Shown: piece by piece, positions 1 to 11,216 of the stretch
Numbering within the stretch: the first letter of the stretch is position 1
Layout: every line of letters starts with the position of its first letter
From: Armillaria gallica
Lineage: Eukaryota; Basidiomycota; Agaricomycetes; Agaricales; Physalacriaceae
NCBI GenBank assembly: GCA_037576215.1
Contig: JBANDB010000013.1
Coordinates: 434,001 to 498,000 of the forward strand
Direction of reading: 5' to 3'
DNA: 64,000 nt
Program-made: the position numbers and the translations under genes
Notes under the pieces: model-generated
Database searches by the model: none
The model's input: the letters and a program-made list of their open reading frames with translations, nothing else
What the model was told of the DNA's origin: nothing

Positions 1-3000
1 GCTCTTGATTTGTAAGAGATTGTATAGGTCCTTCATGAATTTGGAGACAAAGATGGTGCCTCGGTCTGAGATGACAACTTGAGACATTCCATGTCTGGCA
101 TATACTTCGTCGCATAGAATTTTTGCCCATCCTTCTGACAAGAGCTCTGTGGAGCACGTGACAGGAATGATTTCCTTGGAGAAGTGGTCAACAATCATAA
201 GGATTGCATCGTAGCCATGGCACATGGGTAAGCCGGTGACCATGTCTACTGATATGTGGGTCCATGGTTGTGACGGGATGGCGTTGGGGTGAAGGGGTGC
301 TGCCTTTGCTTGGGTGCTGGTTTTAGTTCATTGGCAGGTTTCACAGGTGTGAACATAGGCCTCGATATCTTTCTTCATCTTTGGCCACCAGTATTCCTGT
401 AGTATGAGCTCTTTGGTTTTTTTGATGCCTGGGTGTCTTGCCATGATGTGATTGTGAGACTGGGCAATGATTTCTCCTCGTGGCATGTGATCTTGTGGCA
501 TGTAGATCCTTTCATTGTAATACAACAGCCCCTCCTTCATTTCCATTCCATGGTCGTGATTGAGAGATCCCAAGTGGTCATGCATAGCGTGTATGATTCT
601 CCTCTGCATTTCCTCTATTGTTGGCATGATCATGGCATGGAAGTGTTCTGGCTTAAGGACTATGACTTTGTCATTGTCATCTTTGCCTTGCTTGTGGTCT
701 GATCTTTGACTGAGTAAGTCGGCCTTCTTGTTTGCCATGCCTGCCTTGTGATGGAGAGTGAAATGGTACTTGGCCAATTCAGTGACCCAGCATGCTTGTC
801 AGTGATTTAGCTTCTGGGGTTTATGGAAGTATTGAAGGTTTTGGTGGTCGGTCCAGATCTCGAAATCTTGAGCTGCTCCCATTAGGTAATGTCACCATTC
901 GCTAAGGGTGAGCATGATAGCAAACAACTCCTTGTCGTAGATTTCATAGTTTTTCTCCGTCGTGGTGAGCGCTTTGGATAAAAACACAACTGGTCGCCAT
1001 TTTCCTTCTTGTTCCTGGGATAAAACGGCACTGATTGCCCCTTCACTAGAATCTGCTTCCACATGGAACTTGCCTCCCTCTGTTGGTATTGCTAGTACCA
1101 CATCCTCCACCAATTGTTTCTTTAGCTCTTCGAATGCCTCCTACTGCACCTTTCCCCACCTCCATGGTTCATTGCCTGTCAATTGAGTCATTGGTTTGAC
1201 GATTTTACTGTATTCTTTGATAAGTCATCGGTAGAAGTTGGTAAAGCTGAGAAACAACTGAAGCTGTTGCTTTTTGGTGGGGACTGGCTATTCTGTTATA
1301 CCTTTGACCTTTACCGGGTCCATGCAGATACTGCCTTCACTGATGATGACTTCTAGGTACTCAGTCTCCAGTACTTTGAACTTGCACTTTTCCGCTTTAA
1401 GGAATAGCTTGTTCTTTTGTAGGACCTTTAGGACTTCTCGGGTGATACAATGATGCTCTTCCTTGGTTTTGGATATGATGAGGATGTCGTCGAGGTAGAT
1501 GGTGACATCTCCTGACACAATGAGGTTCTTGAAAATGTTATTCATCATCCATTGGAAGGTTGTAGGAGAATTGGTGAGGCCGAAGAACATGACTGTAGGT
1601 TCGAAGAGGCCTTGATTAGTTCTAAAGGCTGCCTTCCACTCGTCTCCACTCTTGATGCGCACATTGTTGTATCCTCATTGGATGTCGAGCTTGGAAAAGT
1701 ACTTTGCGCCCCGCAACTTGTTCATAAGCTCTGAGATGAGTGGTAACAGGTAGCAGTTCTTAATAGTCATCTCGTTGAGCTTTCAGTAGTCTTGGACTGG
1801 TCGTAGCTTGCCATCCTTCTTTTTGACAAAGGAAAAGGGTGAAGCTATAGGGGACTTTGATGGTCCCATTTCTTTGAATGTTTTAGTCTTCTTTTCCACA
1901 TTGGCTTTTGCTGCTAGGTCATTTGCGTGGTGAGCTCACACATGGATGGCTCTCGTAAAGTCCACTGCCAAAATGGTCTCTCCCTCCTCTAACTCTTCGT
2001 CCCATTTGTCATCGGGATCAGTGTTGGGGAGGACAAATGGAGTTTTGCGGCAGTGACACCGGGCAAACATCATTTTTTCGGTTTTCCAATTGATCAGCGG
2101 ATTGTGCCTTGCCAGCCAGTCGCTGCTGAGAAAGATTTGTCGGTCATTCAAGTTGGTGACTGCCAGATCAATTCGCTCTGCATGATCCCCAATCTTGATG
2201 TGGACCTCAGCGAACTTGGGAATGGCTCCCCCTTGGTTATGTGTTCTGTTGGCATTATAGACAGGAATTGGTGTCACTGTCACATGCATGGGAATGTTGT
2301 GTTGTTTAATAAAGGCTCAATTGATGGCACTACTAGTGCATCCACTGTCAATTAGCACTGAAGTCGAGACTCGGGTAAGGTTTTCCAGGGTTTCGAGTTG
2401 TACATCGATGGTTAAATCCTTCCCCCTTCCAGTCAGCTAATGTACCACCTGGGTTGTCATAGTTCCTCCATCTGCCAGAGCGTGTTGACCCTTGTTGCCC
2501 GGTGCAGTCTCTTCCACTCACCCCTTGGCAATCCAATCCTTTAGAATCGCTCTCGCTTCCGATTCAGTCTTGGCTTCTATGATCCCTTGCAACGTCCATT
2601 CAGCTTCAAACAGCTTAAGCCATTCAGGTGGGACCTTCTCAGCCTTCGCACTGGGGTCCGCAGATCTGGCTACCGTTGGCTGAGTCACCTCAGACACTAC
2701 AGAAGATTTTTTGTTAGCTGCCTCCTATCTTCGGAAACTGGTGTCATCTTCTTCATCGGGTACCTCAATCATACTTACCTTGGGCGTCTCTCGCCCTGTT
2801 TGAGCCAGGCTCCTGGTGTAAGGGTCTTGTGTCCGGCTGCTAGTGCTCGGGGTCTCCTTCGAGAGCTCTTCTTTCTCTAAGTAGCCTGTGGTTGTCTCCA
2901 TTCCCAGAGGAGGTTTTGCTGGAGCTATTCTCTCGAAACTCTCAGCGAGGCTGAGACTCTGTGGAGCCACTTCTTCAGGGGGAGCGCCCTGAGTCGCTCA

Positions 3001-3249
3001 TTGCCCTGTCCCATCCGGTTGCACTGCTATGATGGGTGGTGATATGGTGGTCACCTTTTTGTCTGCTACTTTCACTTGTGATGAGTTACTTGCAGGATGT
3101 TTAGCCGGTCGTGTTGCTGGCAATTTAGCCACTTCGGCATGCTCTGTTGGTCGATTCTTGCTTAATTTCTGTTCTGATAACAAAGTCACAGGTATATTCA
3201 AATGCTCAGTTGTAACTACAGATGAATGAGCCTGACTAGTGGGTGGCAT
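1..3249 (-). pseudogene. pol: element A pol (protease-RT-RNase H-integrase), broken
   Basis: Read leftward on the minus strand. The protease shows LIDSGCTSSAIN near 2350. Reverse transcriptase shows [16 protein letters not shown] and FRTNQGLFEP motifs, and the catalytic YLDD at about 1490-1500. RNase H carries EADSSEGAISAVL and DKELFAIM near 900-1050. Integrase has the HHCC-type zinc finger (HPGIKKTKELIL, CETCQ) near 340-430 and the start of its catalytic core (SVDMVTGLP near 250). Many in-frame TGA/TAG codons break it. A gap of about 75 residues before the SKSP motif, compared with element B, removes the region upstream of the RT fingers. Pol lies in the -1 frame relative to gag, as in B and C. 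The C-terminal integrase and chromodomain are outside the window. Confidence 0.93.
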
Positions 3250-3296
3250 GAGCGTACCAGATGAAATTAAGTCCTTAGCTGGCTAAGTCAAATTGA

Positions 3297-5006
3297 TTAC
3301 TTCCCAGCTTTGTCTTTTACCTCCTTGACCTTTGATCCCGTCAGTTCCTCTATGGTTGGTTGTGTGTCCCAGTAAGCATTAAGGCATCACATGGCTTCTT
3401 TGACTTGTCCGGGGTTGGCTTCTGCCCTTTTGAGTCAGTAGTTGTAATTGATGTGAAGGAGATGTTTCTTCCATCTGTTGTAGGTGGTTGGTATGTCTCC
3501 ATTGGCAGTGTATATCATATTTTTACTGGTTTTGTGTGCTGCCTTTTTGACCTGTGCAAACATGACTTGCTCGTTGTCCCGTACCCCTGCATCGTACATG
3601 AGTTCTTTGAATTTCTGGAAAAATTAATCCCCATTCTTATAGTCGGTCTGTCTGAGCTTCTCCCACTGCATGTATTTGATCTGCACATTGAAGTCCTTCC
3701 AGAACCATGCCGTTACCTCCTCCTTGAATTCGGTGTAGGAGGGGTATAGTTGACTGCCATTCGTGTTCCTTCCCAACATTTGTGCTGCCAGTTCCCACCA
3801 CTTCTGTGCCTCATCCTCGAAGCAAGAGACACAGAATAGGACCATATGTGGTGAGTTTCAATAGTGTTGGTTCCACAGGTCGAAGTGCATCTCGCATTGT
3901 GAGAAGAAATGCAAAATGTCAGTGGACTCCCCTTTGAAGGGAGCAACATCCTTCAAGATTTTGGGTTTAAAATTGTCGAAGGGGGCAACATTGCCCTGTG
4001 TCAGCACCTAGGGATCTGGGGGGTCGGGAGCCATTGGTGGAGGGGGTATCGTGGTAGTGTCCATAATTGGGGTACCGCAGGGGGCGGGGGTTGAGATGGC
4101 TGACTCAGCTGTCCTCCACCTGATCTTGATGCCTCTGCCGCCCCTGCAAAGAGTGTATGTTCCTGGTAGAGCCTTTCCTCTAACATAGGAGAAGGTGGTG
4201 ACTGGTGCTTGGGATGACGGTACCAGTGGTTCATCTGGCATTGATGTGCTGTTCATTGGGGAGGGGTTCTGTGGCAGTGTCATACGCGGTGCTACTGGTA
4301 CTGGACTCCTCGCTTGGCCAGCGCCCAAACTGCTCAGTCTCTCCAAACTGATTGAACCTTGGCTGTGCTTGCTGGCATGGGGGTCCCTCCATTCGTGGCT
4401 GCTCCCTGAATCACTGTGTGAGTCATTCGAGGGGGGATGGGACCTGTAGGTGAGAGGTGCTGGTGACTGGGGTAAGGGTTCGTTCCCTGGCTAATACTGG
4501 TATGTCCCAGTTGATAACACTGGGGAATGGCTCAGGGCTTGGGTGCCGTGCGGGGAAGTAGGCGCTGAGTGGTATGGTGAGGTTGTCCCAAAGATCGGAA
4601 GGGGGGCACCAGAGATTGTTGGAGTCGAAGGGAGTGGGGGCATTGGTTGAGACTCTAACGCCCCCGTTACTATCAACACAACTGGAGTAGGGCATGGGAG
4701 GCCTAGTATAGTGGTTTCCCACCAGCTTGAATTCGACAAGTTGCTCCTCAAGTGCTCCAGGGGAAAGAGGGGTGGGAGTTCGAACAACATAGGGGGTAGA
4801 GTTGGTGGAACTGGTTGTTGGGGATAAGACGATAACTGGTGTATGTTCTCGGGAAGTGATGGGAGACCCTCCTCCTTCCTGAACGTTTCCCTGATCCTGC
4901 TGAAGATTGATCGGCTGCTGCTTGTGGATGAAGTGAGGGAGGCACTTGACCAATGCTCTGCATGGTATGGGTGTGTGGATTGGGATCTGCTGGAGTGGGA
5001 AGTCAT
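3297..5006 (-). pseudogene. gag: element A gag, internally deleted
   Basis: The gag frame starts at an ATG (MTSHSSR) conserved in position in elements B and C and ends in TAA just before pol. The first 170 codons are open and overlap ORF0 in another frame. A proline-rich segment follows (4008-4346, with MPDEPLVP and FSYVRG), then a capsid part with AQKWWELAAQML and YPSYTEFKEEV (3624-3845). A deletion removes the capsid N-terminal portion seen in B and C, and a second removes the CCHC zinc knuckle, so the copy could not package RNA normally. Several in-frame stops are present. Ty3/gypsy Gag normally forms the virus-like particle; that role is known for the family and inferred here. Confidence 0.85.
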
Positions 5007-5145
5007 TGTTGGTGTTTATGTGTTAGTTTAGAACAACTGTGGGTGGTACTCTTTGAAATTGCCATGCAAGGATGAATGCGGTGGCAAGAAGAAGAGTGCT
5101 GGGGCTGAGGGCAGCAGGGAGGATGATAGCAGCATCTTTTTCCAT
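4231..5145 (-). pseudogene. element A ORF0: membrane-anchor/Ser-Pro-rich overlapping ORF
   Basis: This frame starts 41 nt inside the 5' LTR, at MEKDAAII followed by a hydrophobic stretch of about 20 residues (STLLLATAFILAW) and a short basic tail. It then runs as a Ser/Thr/Pro-rich protein that overlaps gag in a different frame. Segments matching element C at protein level include HTPVIVLSPTTSSTNSTPYV, RVSTNAPTPFDSNNLW, DNLTIPLSAYFPARHP and FGRWPSEESS. One 176-codon piece (4423-4953) is stop-free. In-frame stops at other points look like decay. No known domain was recognised. Function is unknown; the N-terminal segment suggests membrane targeting, which is inference. Confidence 0.6.
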
Positions 5146-5171
5146 GAGGGCTCCAGTTAGGGAGCTAGGGA

Positions 5172-5185
5172 AGCTTCAAGCTAAC
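5172..5185 (-). other. self-complementary primer binding site of element A
   Basis: The 14 nt directly inside the 5' LTR read GTTAGCTTGAAGCT on the minus strand. They are a perfect reverse complement of the LTR segment at 5328-5341 (AGCTTCAAGCTAAC on the minus strand), which begins 35 nt downstream of the TATA start. No tRNA 3' end match (TGG...) is present. This matches the Tf1/sushi self-priming design, in which the mRNA 5' end folds back to prime reverse transcription. Confidence 0.75.
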
Positions 5186-5567
5186 TGTTAGACCCAACCT
5201 CCAATCACGAGTAAACAATGGCTGTCTCGTGTTTGGGCAATCACTGTTGAGTCTCGTGGCGAAAGGAGATAAGACTAATGTCTTAGTTCTAAGTGAGTAT
5301 TAAGCGAAGAGATTGGTATGAATAAATGTTAGCTTGAAGCTGAGGACTATATAGCAAGAGCTACACTACTTATATACAAAAAGTGAGGGTCTAATAATAA
5401 ATCCTTTGTGAGAGAAAAAAGTGAGAACATGCGTAAAGTGAATGACAGTCGTGAAGTGCTATTGAAGTTGCTTGGTAACTGTGTGTAGATCAGTCTGGGT
5501 GCCTACAGATAAGATGTGATAAGATAAGTGCTGCAGATAAGATAAGGAAAATGAATAAGTTGTAACA
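5186..5567 (-). repeat. 5' LTR of element A (382 bp)
   Basis: The LTR is bounded by TGTTAGACC on the window strand at the internal side and TGTAACA at the outer side, giving TG...CA termini in either reading. It aligns with the LTRs of elements B and C in U3 (TATCTTATC-type tracts), the TATA region and U5. Only this LTR of the element is in the window, so LTR divergence and target duplication cannot be assessed. Confidence 0.9.
5370..5376 (-). promoter_or_regulatory. TATA box of element A LTR
   Basis: TATATAA on the minus strand. It begins 35 nt before the AGCTTCAAGCTAAC segment that pairs with the primer binding site, exactly the spacing seen in B and C, so transcription probably starts at or next to that segment. 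Confidence 0.7.
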
Positions 5568-7640
5568 GTGTCCAGCATGGCATGTCCAACAGAACAAAGC
5601 CTTCTACCTGCTCTGTAAAGATACCACAGGCCAGTGCCTCAACAATGCTCATGTACATGAACTCTCTTGCACTCATGAAGCTGCATTACAGCACTTTCTT
5701 TTTCAACAGAAGGAAAATATCTTACTATCTTATACAAGTTTTAATATCACTGAAGATCCAAAGTCATACCTCTTAGATATGAGGACTCATTGCTTGTTGC
5801 AGTCAATGACTCAGGCTTCCAGCACTGCCCCAGATCTGGAGTTGGATGTACTTATAGCACTAAACCCTTTCCCTCAACAACAATCCCTTTGATAGACTGG
5901 AATCTATTTGATGCTTATGGTGGGATTGATTTGAGCCCATCTGCCCAGGAGCAAGGTTTTAGCCAGATTGCTTAGGCTCTCTTGCAGTATATGGAGGATG
6001 ATTCAGATGATGAGAATGAAGGACTATCTTTGGGAGGAGTTGGTTGTAAGCAGTCTGTTCTTATTCTCATTTGAGTTGCTCAACTGTGGCTTCATACAGT
6101 GAATTTTGAGTCACTAGGGAGAAAGCACATGCATATGACAAGCTCTGTCATTTTTCGCTACTAGTATCCTTGGCCTGATCACATTGTATGTCATTGTACT
6201 GTTATCTCACTCCAGCTTACTGATGAATGACCATAGACCTGTACTCTGAATATTCTAATGCACCTCTCTCATTCTGTTTTCTCACATTGGCAGCTTGACT
6301 TGTTCCTCTAGCTGCTCAAAGAAAATGAAATCAACAATGTACCTACCATGAAAACTATGCAAAGTTTCAACAAAGCCCTTCAAAAGCTGTGTGACATCAT
6401 TAGCTTAGCTTATGATGGTGCCTTGGGACACAAGTACTTTGTCAATGATCTAGCTTAGTTGATCACACAACCAAACTCAAATCGATGCAGACTGAATCTG
6501 GTATCAAGGATACTTATCAATTGCATTTTCTGCAATGTCTGCAGAACTCCTTTAAGAAGAAGCATGGTGCAGTGAACAGGTAAAAGACTCTTGATGAGGA
6601 GATTGCCACACTACCAGAGAATATCTCCAGTCCTGTTTAGCAGATTAAGAGTGAGTATTTTCAGTCCTAGTGTGAGAATGGTGAGCTGACTGTTACTTGC
6701 AAACATAGGACTAGATCCACATCATGACACTCCTGTGGACATCCTTCATATTGTTCTACTACGGTTTGTCAAGTACTTCTGGTGGAATCTTATACACAAT
6801 CAGCTGAAGAGCAAAGAAGATAAAAAGGCCTTGTTGAAAACACAGCTCTCATCACTCAATGTCAGTGGTTTGGGTATATCACTGCTAGCAGGTCATACAC
6901 TGGTTATATACACTAGTTCATTGATAAGACAAGACTTTTGGGCAATCCACTCAGATGACACAATATGTAATCTATGATCTGGTATCAGAAGAATGCTATA
7001 ATGCATGGATATCTCTTTTGAAGATAGTACTATTAATATGGCAGCCTCATATTGATAATGTGGATTCTTATCTGGTACAAAGATCTTTCTTGTGGTCAGA
7101 GCATGACTCTGACTCTCAGAATAGGCCACTCTAACAAATGAAGTTCATGCATTCTTGCTCACAATGGCAAAATGGATGAACTAATAGTTTAACAAACCTA
7201 AGTTTCATATCTTTATCCATCCTCCAGAGCATGTGTGTCTATTTGGTTCAGCAATGCTCTTTGCAATGGAGGCATTTGAGTCATTTAATGCCATCATACA
7301 AGCAAAGAGTGTACACTCAAACCAGCATGCTCCATCCTGAGATATCAGCTATGCCTTCACATAGGGAATCCAAGTTCAACATCTGTTAAGTGGAGAGCTG
7401 TTTCTTCTCAACAATTCCTTACAGCCTGGTATTCTGATTTACCTCTCATAATACTGATCTGTTCTCATACAAGCCCACAGACACCAGATTTGGCAAAGAA
7501 GAGGACAGAGGCTTTGCCGATGCCTTGGCCAGCACCAGTGACAATATGCAAGGCTGGAGAATGTCCTGTGTGCACAGAGGGTTGCATGTGTTATAGCAAG
7601 GACAAGGTAAAATAGCAGGGAGAGTGGGCACAGATCATAT
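5568..7640 (+). pseudogene. decayed transposase-like gene, Agaricomycete multicopy family
   Basis: Broken plus-strand coding pieces can be followed through this stretch. The clearest part is at 6715-6960, reading GLDPHHDTPVDILHIVLL then FVKYFWW and LNVSGLGISLLAGHTL. It is followed at 7195-7340 by KPKFHIF, PEHVCLFGSAMLFAMEAF and ESFNAIIQAKSVHSNQ. I recognise these blocks from memory as a large Agaricomycete family; the arrangement of a histidine-containing block followed by H-x-P-E-H and F-E-S-F-N resembles Tnp2/CACTA-group or KDZ-group transposases, but that assignment is inference. Multiple TGA/TAG stops and probable introns break the frame. Its 5' end is adjacent to the LTR of element A, which may have truncated it. 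The DNA is very poor in CG. Confidence 0.55.
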
Positions 7641-10600
7641 AAAATCATGTGTGATTAGCTTGCTGAACTGGGAGTAGCCAGATGAGAATCTTGTCTTGAT
7701 CAAGTCCTCAATACTGATGTTGGTGGTTTGACTCTAGGTCAGGAATTTCAGTGATGGCTTTGCTTTTGATGAAGGTCTCTTGTGGAAGCCTTAGACAGTG
7801 AGAGGTACAATATGTATCCTGATCTTAAGCTTGATGAACTTGATTAGCTAAGACAAAGGTTTAATTGGGAAGCACATACCTCTCAGACTGTGCTACTCTA
7901 TCAATCTATTTTCTCTCATACATGATCCTCCCTCCAAACAGTTTCCTATACTCTGTCATTATTTGACCTATCCATCTAGCTTGCAGGAGGGAAAACTACT
8001 ATTTTGATAAAGAACTGGCATGGTGGACATCATTGTAGGAACAAGACATATGAGGCAGCATCCACTGAACAAAGGTGGGGGCATTCAGGGGAAGAAAGTT
8101 TACACTACAAATTTAGCCAGCAAAAATTGAAGTAAAAATAGACTGCACATCTTTGAACTTCCAACATGCAGAGTGTGGTCTTGATCCTGATGCAAATTGT
8201 GGACAGAAATATGAAAGTGCTTATTTACAACAAAGAAAAGAGCAGAGGTAGATGGTGGGAAAAAGAGAGTGATCAACAGCTGAAAACATACTTGCCAACT
8301 ATCAAGAATTTTGCTAAACATTCTATTTCTGACATTCTCCTCCTCATGTTATGCAAAAATCACATGCAAAGATTCAGAATTAATCAGAGTATATACTCCC
8401 ACAGTGTCAGCAAAAAGTATATTCTCAGCTATACTAATCTGATGCCTATGTTAGACTTGATTTAAAATGATGGTTAATTACTGTTTCACAAGTTGAAGAA
8501 ATTTCCATTCAAAATGTATTAGAAAACAGCTTTTACAGCTTACGAAATACCATTGATTATGTCTTTCAAGATGCTCAGTGCATAGGGTTATATTATCAAA
8601 GCTGTGATGATTACTAAATTTCAGTTAAAGATTTCTTCATCTCACCAGTGCTAATTCTTTTTCTGAGTCCAGAAAAAATTGTCTTGGTTTACGATGAACA
8701 ACACATGTACACTATTTGAAATCTGTGATCTTTTCTTACAATTTGATATTATTTTCTTTAGTCTGTAGTATTGAAGACCTAAATCACCACTAACTATGCT
8801 CTTTCATTATATCTTCATTAATGAAGTGTTTTTTGTCCACAGGCTAGTACCAAGTGTATGGCTGTTATTCATGTTCCATTTGTTTCTGATGTTATTTTGA
8901 GCAAATTTCTTTGCTATAAAATTGACTGCAAACCATGAACAGACACTCCCATAAAGCAAATTGTTTGCCAACCATAGGTACACTATTGCTGCATGCTTCC
9001 TTTCAACTATCTGATTTTTATTTTTTAAAAGATCATCACTAAGTGACCATGCTCATTTCTATCCTTTAATATTGTCTGTCTCCAACCTCCTTCAAACTTA
9101 TTGTTCAAATTTGAATCACAGGCTCCAGTCCTGCAGGTTGATGGCATCTGATTTCATAAATGGCAAATTGTCTAATATACTGTGTGAGAGAAAGCATTCT
9201 CTCCAGGATATGGCTTCCAGTATTCAAACGTGCCTAGGACATAATCCACAGAGAAATGACATGGTGCTTGAATAAACACATTATCGCAAAGGATTACCTA
9301 CTCATTATACAAGGGTGAGTAAGATTAATCAAGACTGTGCAATAATCTTTACAATATTTTATGAGATCTTGGATGCCAGGCATATGGTATAGTATTTTCC
9401 CTGTGTTTGCTCTTTCAAGTATAAGGCTTTTGACATTTGCACCTTCTTGCTTGAGCTCTTCTATAAGACAGTAGACAAGCACAGTCCATATTCAAGTCAG
9501 TATGCCTTGAAGGCCAATATCCTGGTTATTAAGTCACTCACCTCTACACCTACATTGGGAGGCAGTCTGAATCCACTCTCTCATTTATCAGATAGTGAGA
9601 GTGTAAACCAACCCTCAAGTATTGAACCAGATCCTGAAGGAGTTCAGGCCTGTTTATTGGGGAAATTGAGGGCAGAGATGTTGAACATCTTGGGTATCTG
9701 TGAGGACACAATTTGCAGGCAAGATAGTGTCATTGTGCTATTTTATGCACTGGCTGTGAACTCTTTAAGTTTTTTTCATGAAGGAGACTTGAGGCATGCA
9801 GGAATGACATCATGCAAAGGCAATCTTGTTTCTCAGTGTCTTCTGATGAAATAGTGAAGCAGTAAAGAGAAACCAGCAGGCCAATACCTTTTCTTGATTA
9901 TATATTTAGTTGCCTCTCTGAGTGTATTTCTACTCAAACATTTCTAACCAGTTTGATCTCTATCCTGGTTGCTTATTAGGAATAAATCCATACTTTAGAC
10001 TTCAGGCTCTCAAACAGATATTTAGAGTTCCTGTTGATTCTCATGTTGAATACAGATCAGAACCACCAGCACCAAACAACTGAAAAGAAAAAGTAGCAAG
10101 CTATGGTGGTATTTCAGGCTTACTTTCCATATTCAGATTGATATGGTGCTGAATCTGAATCTAAATAAGCAAGAGCAACACCATCATGGAACTAATCTTA
10201 CATTGAGATATAGATAGAGATTGAATATGAAGCAGATGTTCCACAGAAACATAAAAGAGTGAAGGTCTTACTGATTTAGAATCCCTATTATTGCAGCATG
10301 AATTTCCATGTTGTTCATGTTAAGAGAGGCTATCCTGTTTTGGAAACATTCCATAAGGCCTAGCTACATATGTTTTAAAGTGAAAGATATATATCTTTGA
10401 TAGATCTTGGAAACCCATGCTGTAGCACCACAATCTGAATAACTATCATGACACACAAATCTTTTTTTGAGACAGAGATTACCAGTTAGAAATTACAATG
10501 AGATATGAATATTGCAGAGAATTGAATATTTTTGTGAAGTTCTGAGAATGAGAACCTAAAACTAGTATTGAACATGACCAAGTTTCCTAATAGATAATAG

Positions 10601-10779
10601 ACTTATAGGAAATAAGTCTTGATTTTTTAAATCTACTGTGTTATGCATCATGAAAAGAATTAGATAAATCAGGATCCTAAGCTGATTCCAGACTAGTGTC
10701 ATTGGAGCTATGTTATTCAAATGTAATAGTGGAAAGCCACACTACAAATTACAGGAAATTGCACTAAAGCCTTCAAAGC
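7641..10779. other. CG-poor, AT-rich decayed DNA, no supported gene
   Basis: No recognisable protein, repeat terminus or RNA gene was seen. A 135-codon open frame at 9447-9854 on the plus strand and one of 99 codons at 8166-8465 show no motif I recognise, and their composition matches the surrounding decayed sequence. Confidence 0.5.
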
Positions 10780-10848
10780 TGTTATGTTGTCATGCTTGCA
10801 GCATGGCTAAGAGTGTAATTTTGCAAAAATGTCATACCTTACACATTA

Positions 10849-11113
10849 CACTGCATGATAGTCTCAATAATTGGGCCTTGAATATTAAATCTGAACAATA
10901 TTTATTTTTAGTTATTTTCTTGCTTAATATATTGAAGAAATAAGTTAAATATCTTCTCAATATTTGAGATTTTATGCAGTTTTAAGGTAATTTTCACAAA
11001 TATAGAAAAGATATTAGAAAAAGCTTTTATCTATATTAGACTCAAATATGATAAAAATAAATATTTTTCAAACTTGATATTTAAGTCTTATTTATTAAAG
11101 CCATCATGCAGTG
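10849..11113 (+). mobile_element. CACTG-ended MITE, copy 1 (265 bp)
   Basis: The element begins CACTGCATGATAG and ends CATCATGCAGTG, giving imperfect terminal inverted repeats of about 22 bp. It is flanked by TTA on both sides (10846-10848 and 11114-11116) and interrupts R2 sequence that continues on both sides. It is AT-rich with no coding capacity. CACT-type ends with a 3-bp target duplication fit the CACTA/CMC superfamily; this is inference because no autonomous copy is present. Confidence 0.85.
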
Positions 11114-11216
11114 TTAGCAATACAGAGGCATCACAAGCAGACTGACAGTGTAAGTGTCATATGAAGAAGCAAGGTCACCTAGGTAGAAAGCTCTATGATA
11201 GAAAAAGAAGCAACAG

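Larger units (their letters stand above)
1..5567 (-). mobile_element. Ty3/gypsy chromovirus-type element A, partial
   Basis: This is a minus-strand LTR retrotransposon whose 5' LTR lies at 5186-5567. The internal region runs down to base 1 and is cut by the window edge inside integrase. Reading leftward there is a primer binding site, ORF0, gag, protease, reverse transcriptase, RNase H and the first part of integrase, the Ty3/gypsy order. It is a diverged relative of elements B and C. Compared with them it has at least three internal deletions: about 415 bp of gag (capsid part), about 210 bp containing the CCHC zinc knuckle, and about 230 bp at the N-terminus of reverse transcriptase. Many stops interrupt all frames. 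It is clearly inactive and could move only with help from another copy. Confidence 0.93.

Noticed and set aside
2053..2880. Plus-strand ORFs inside element A
   Set aside because: Antisense shadows of pol; translations lack motifs.
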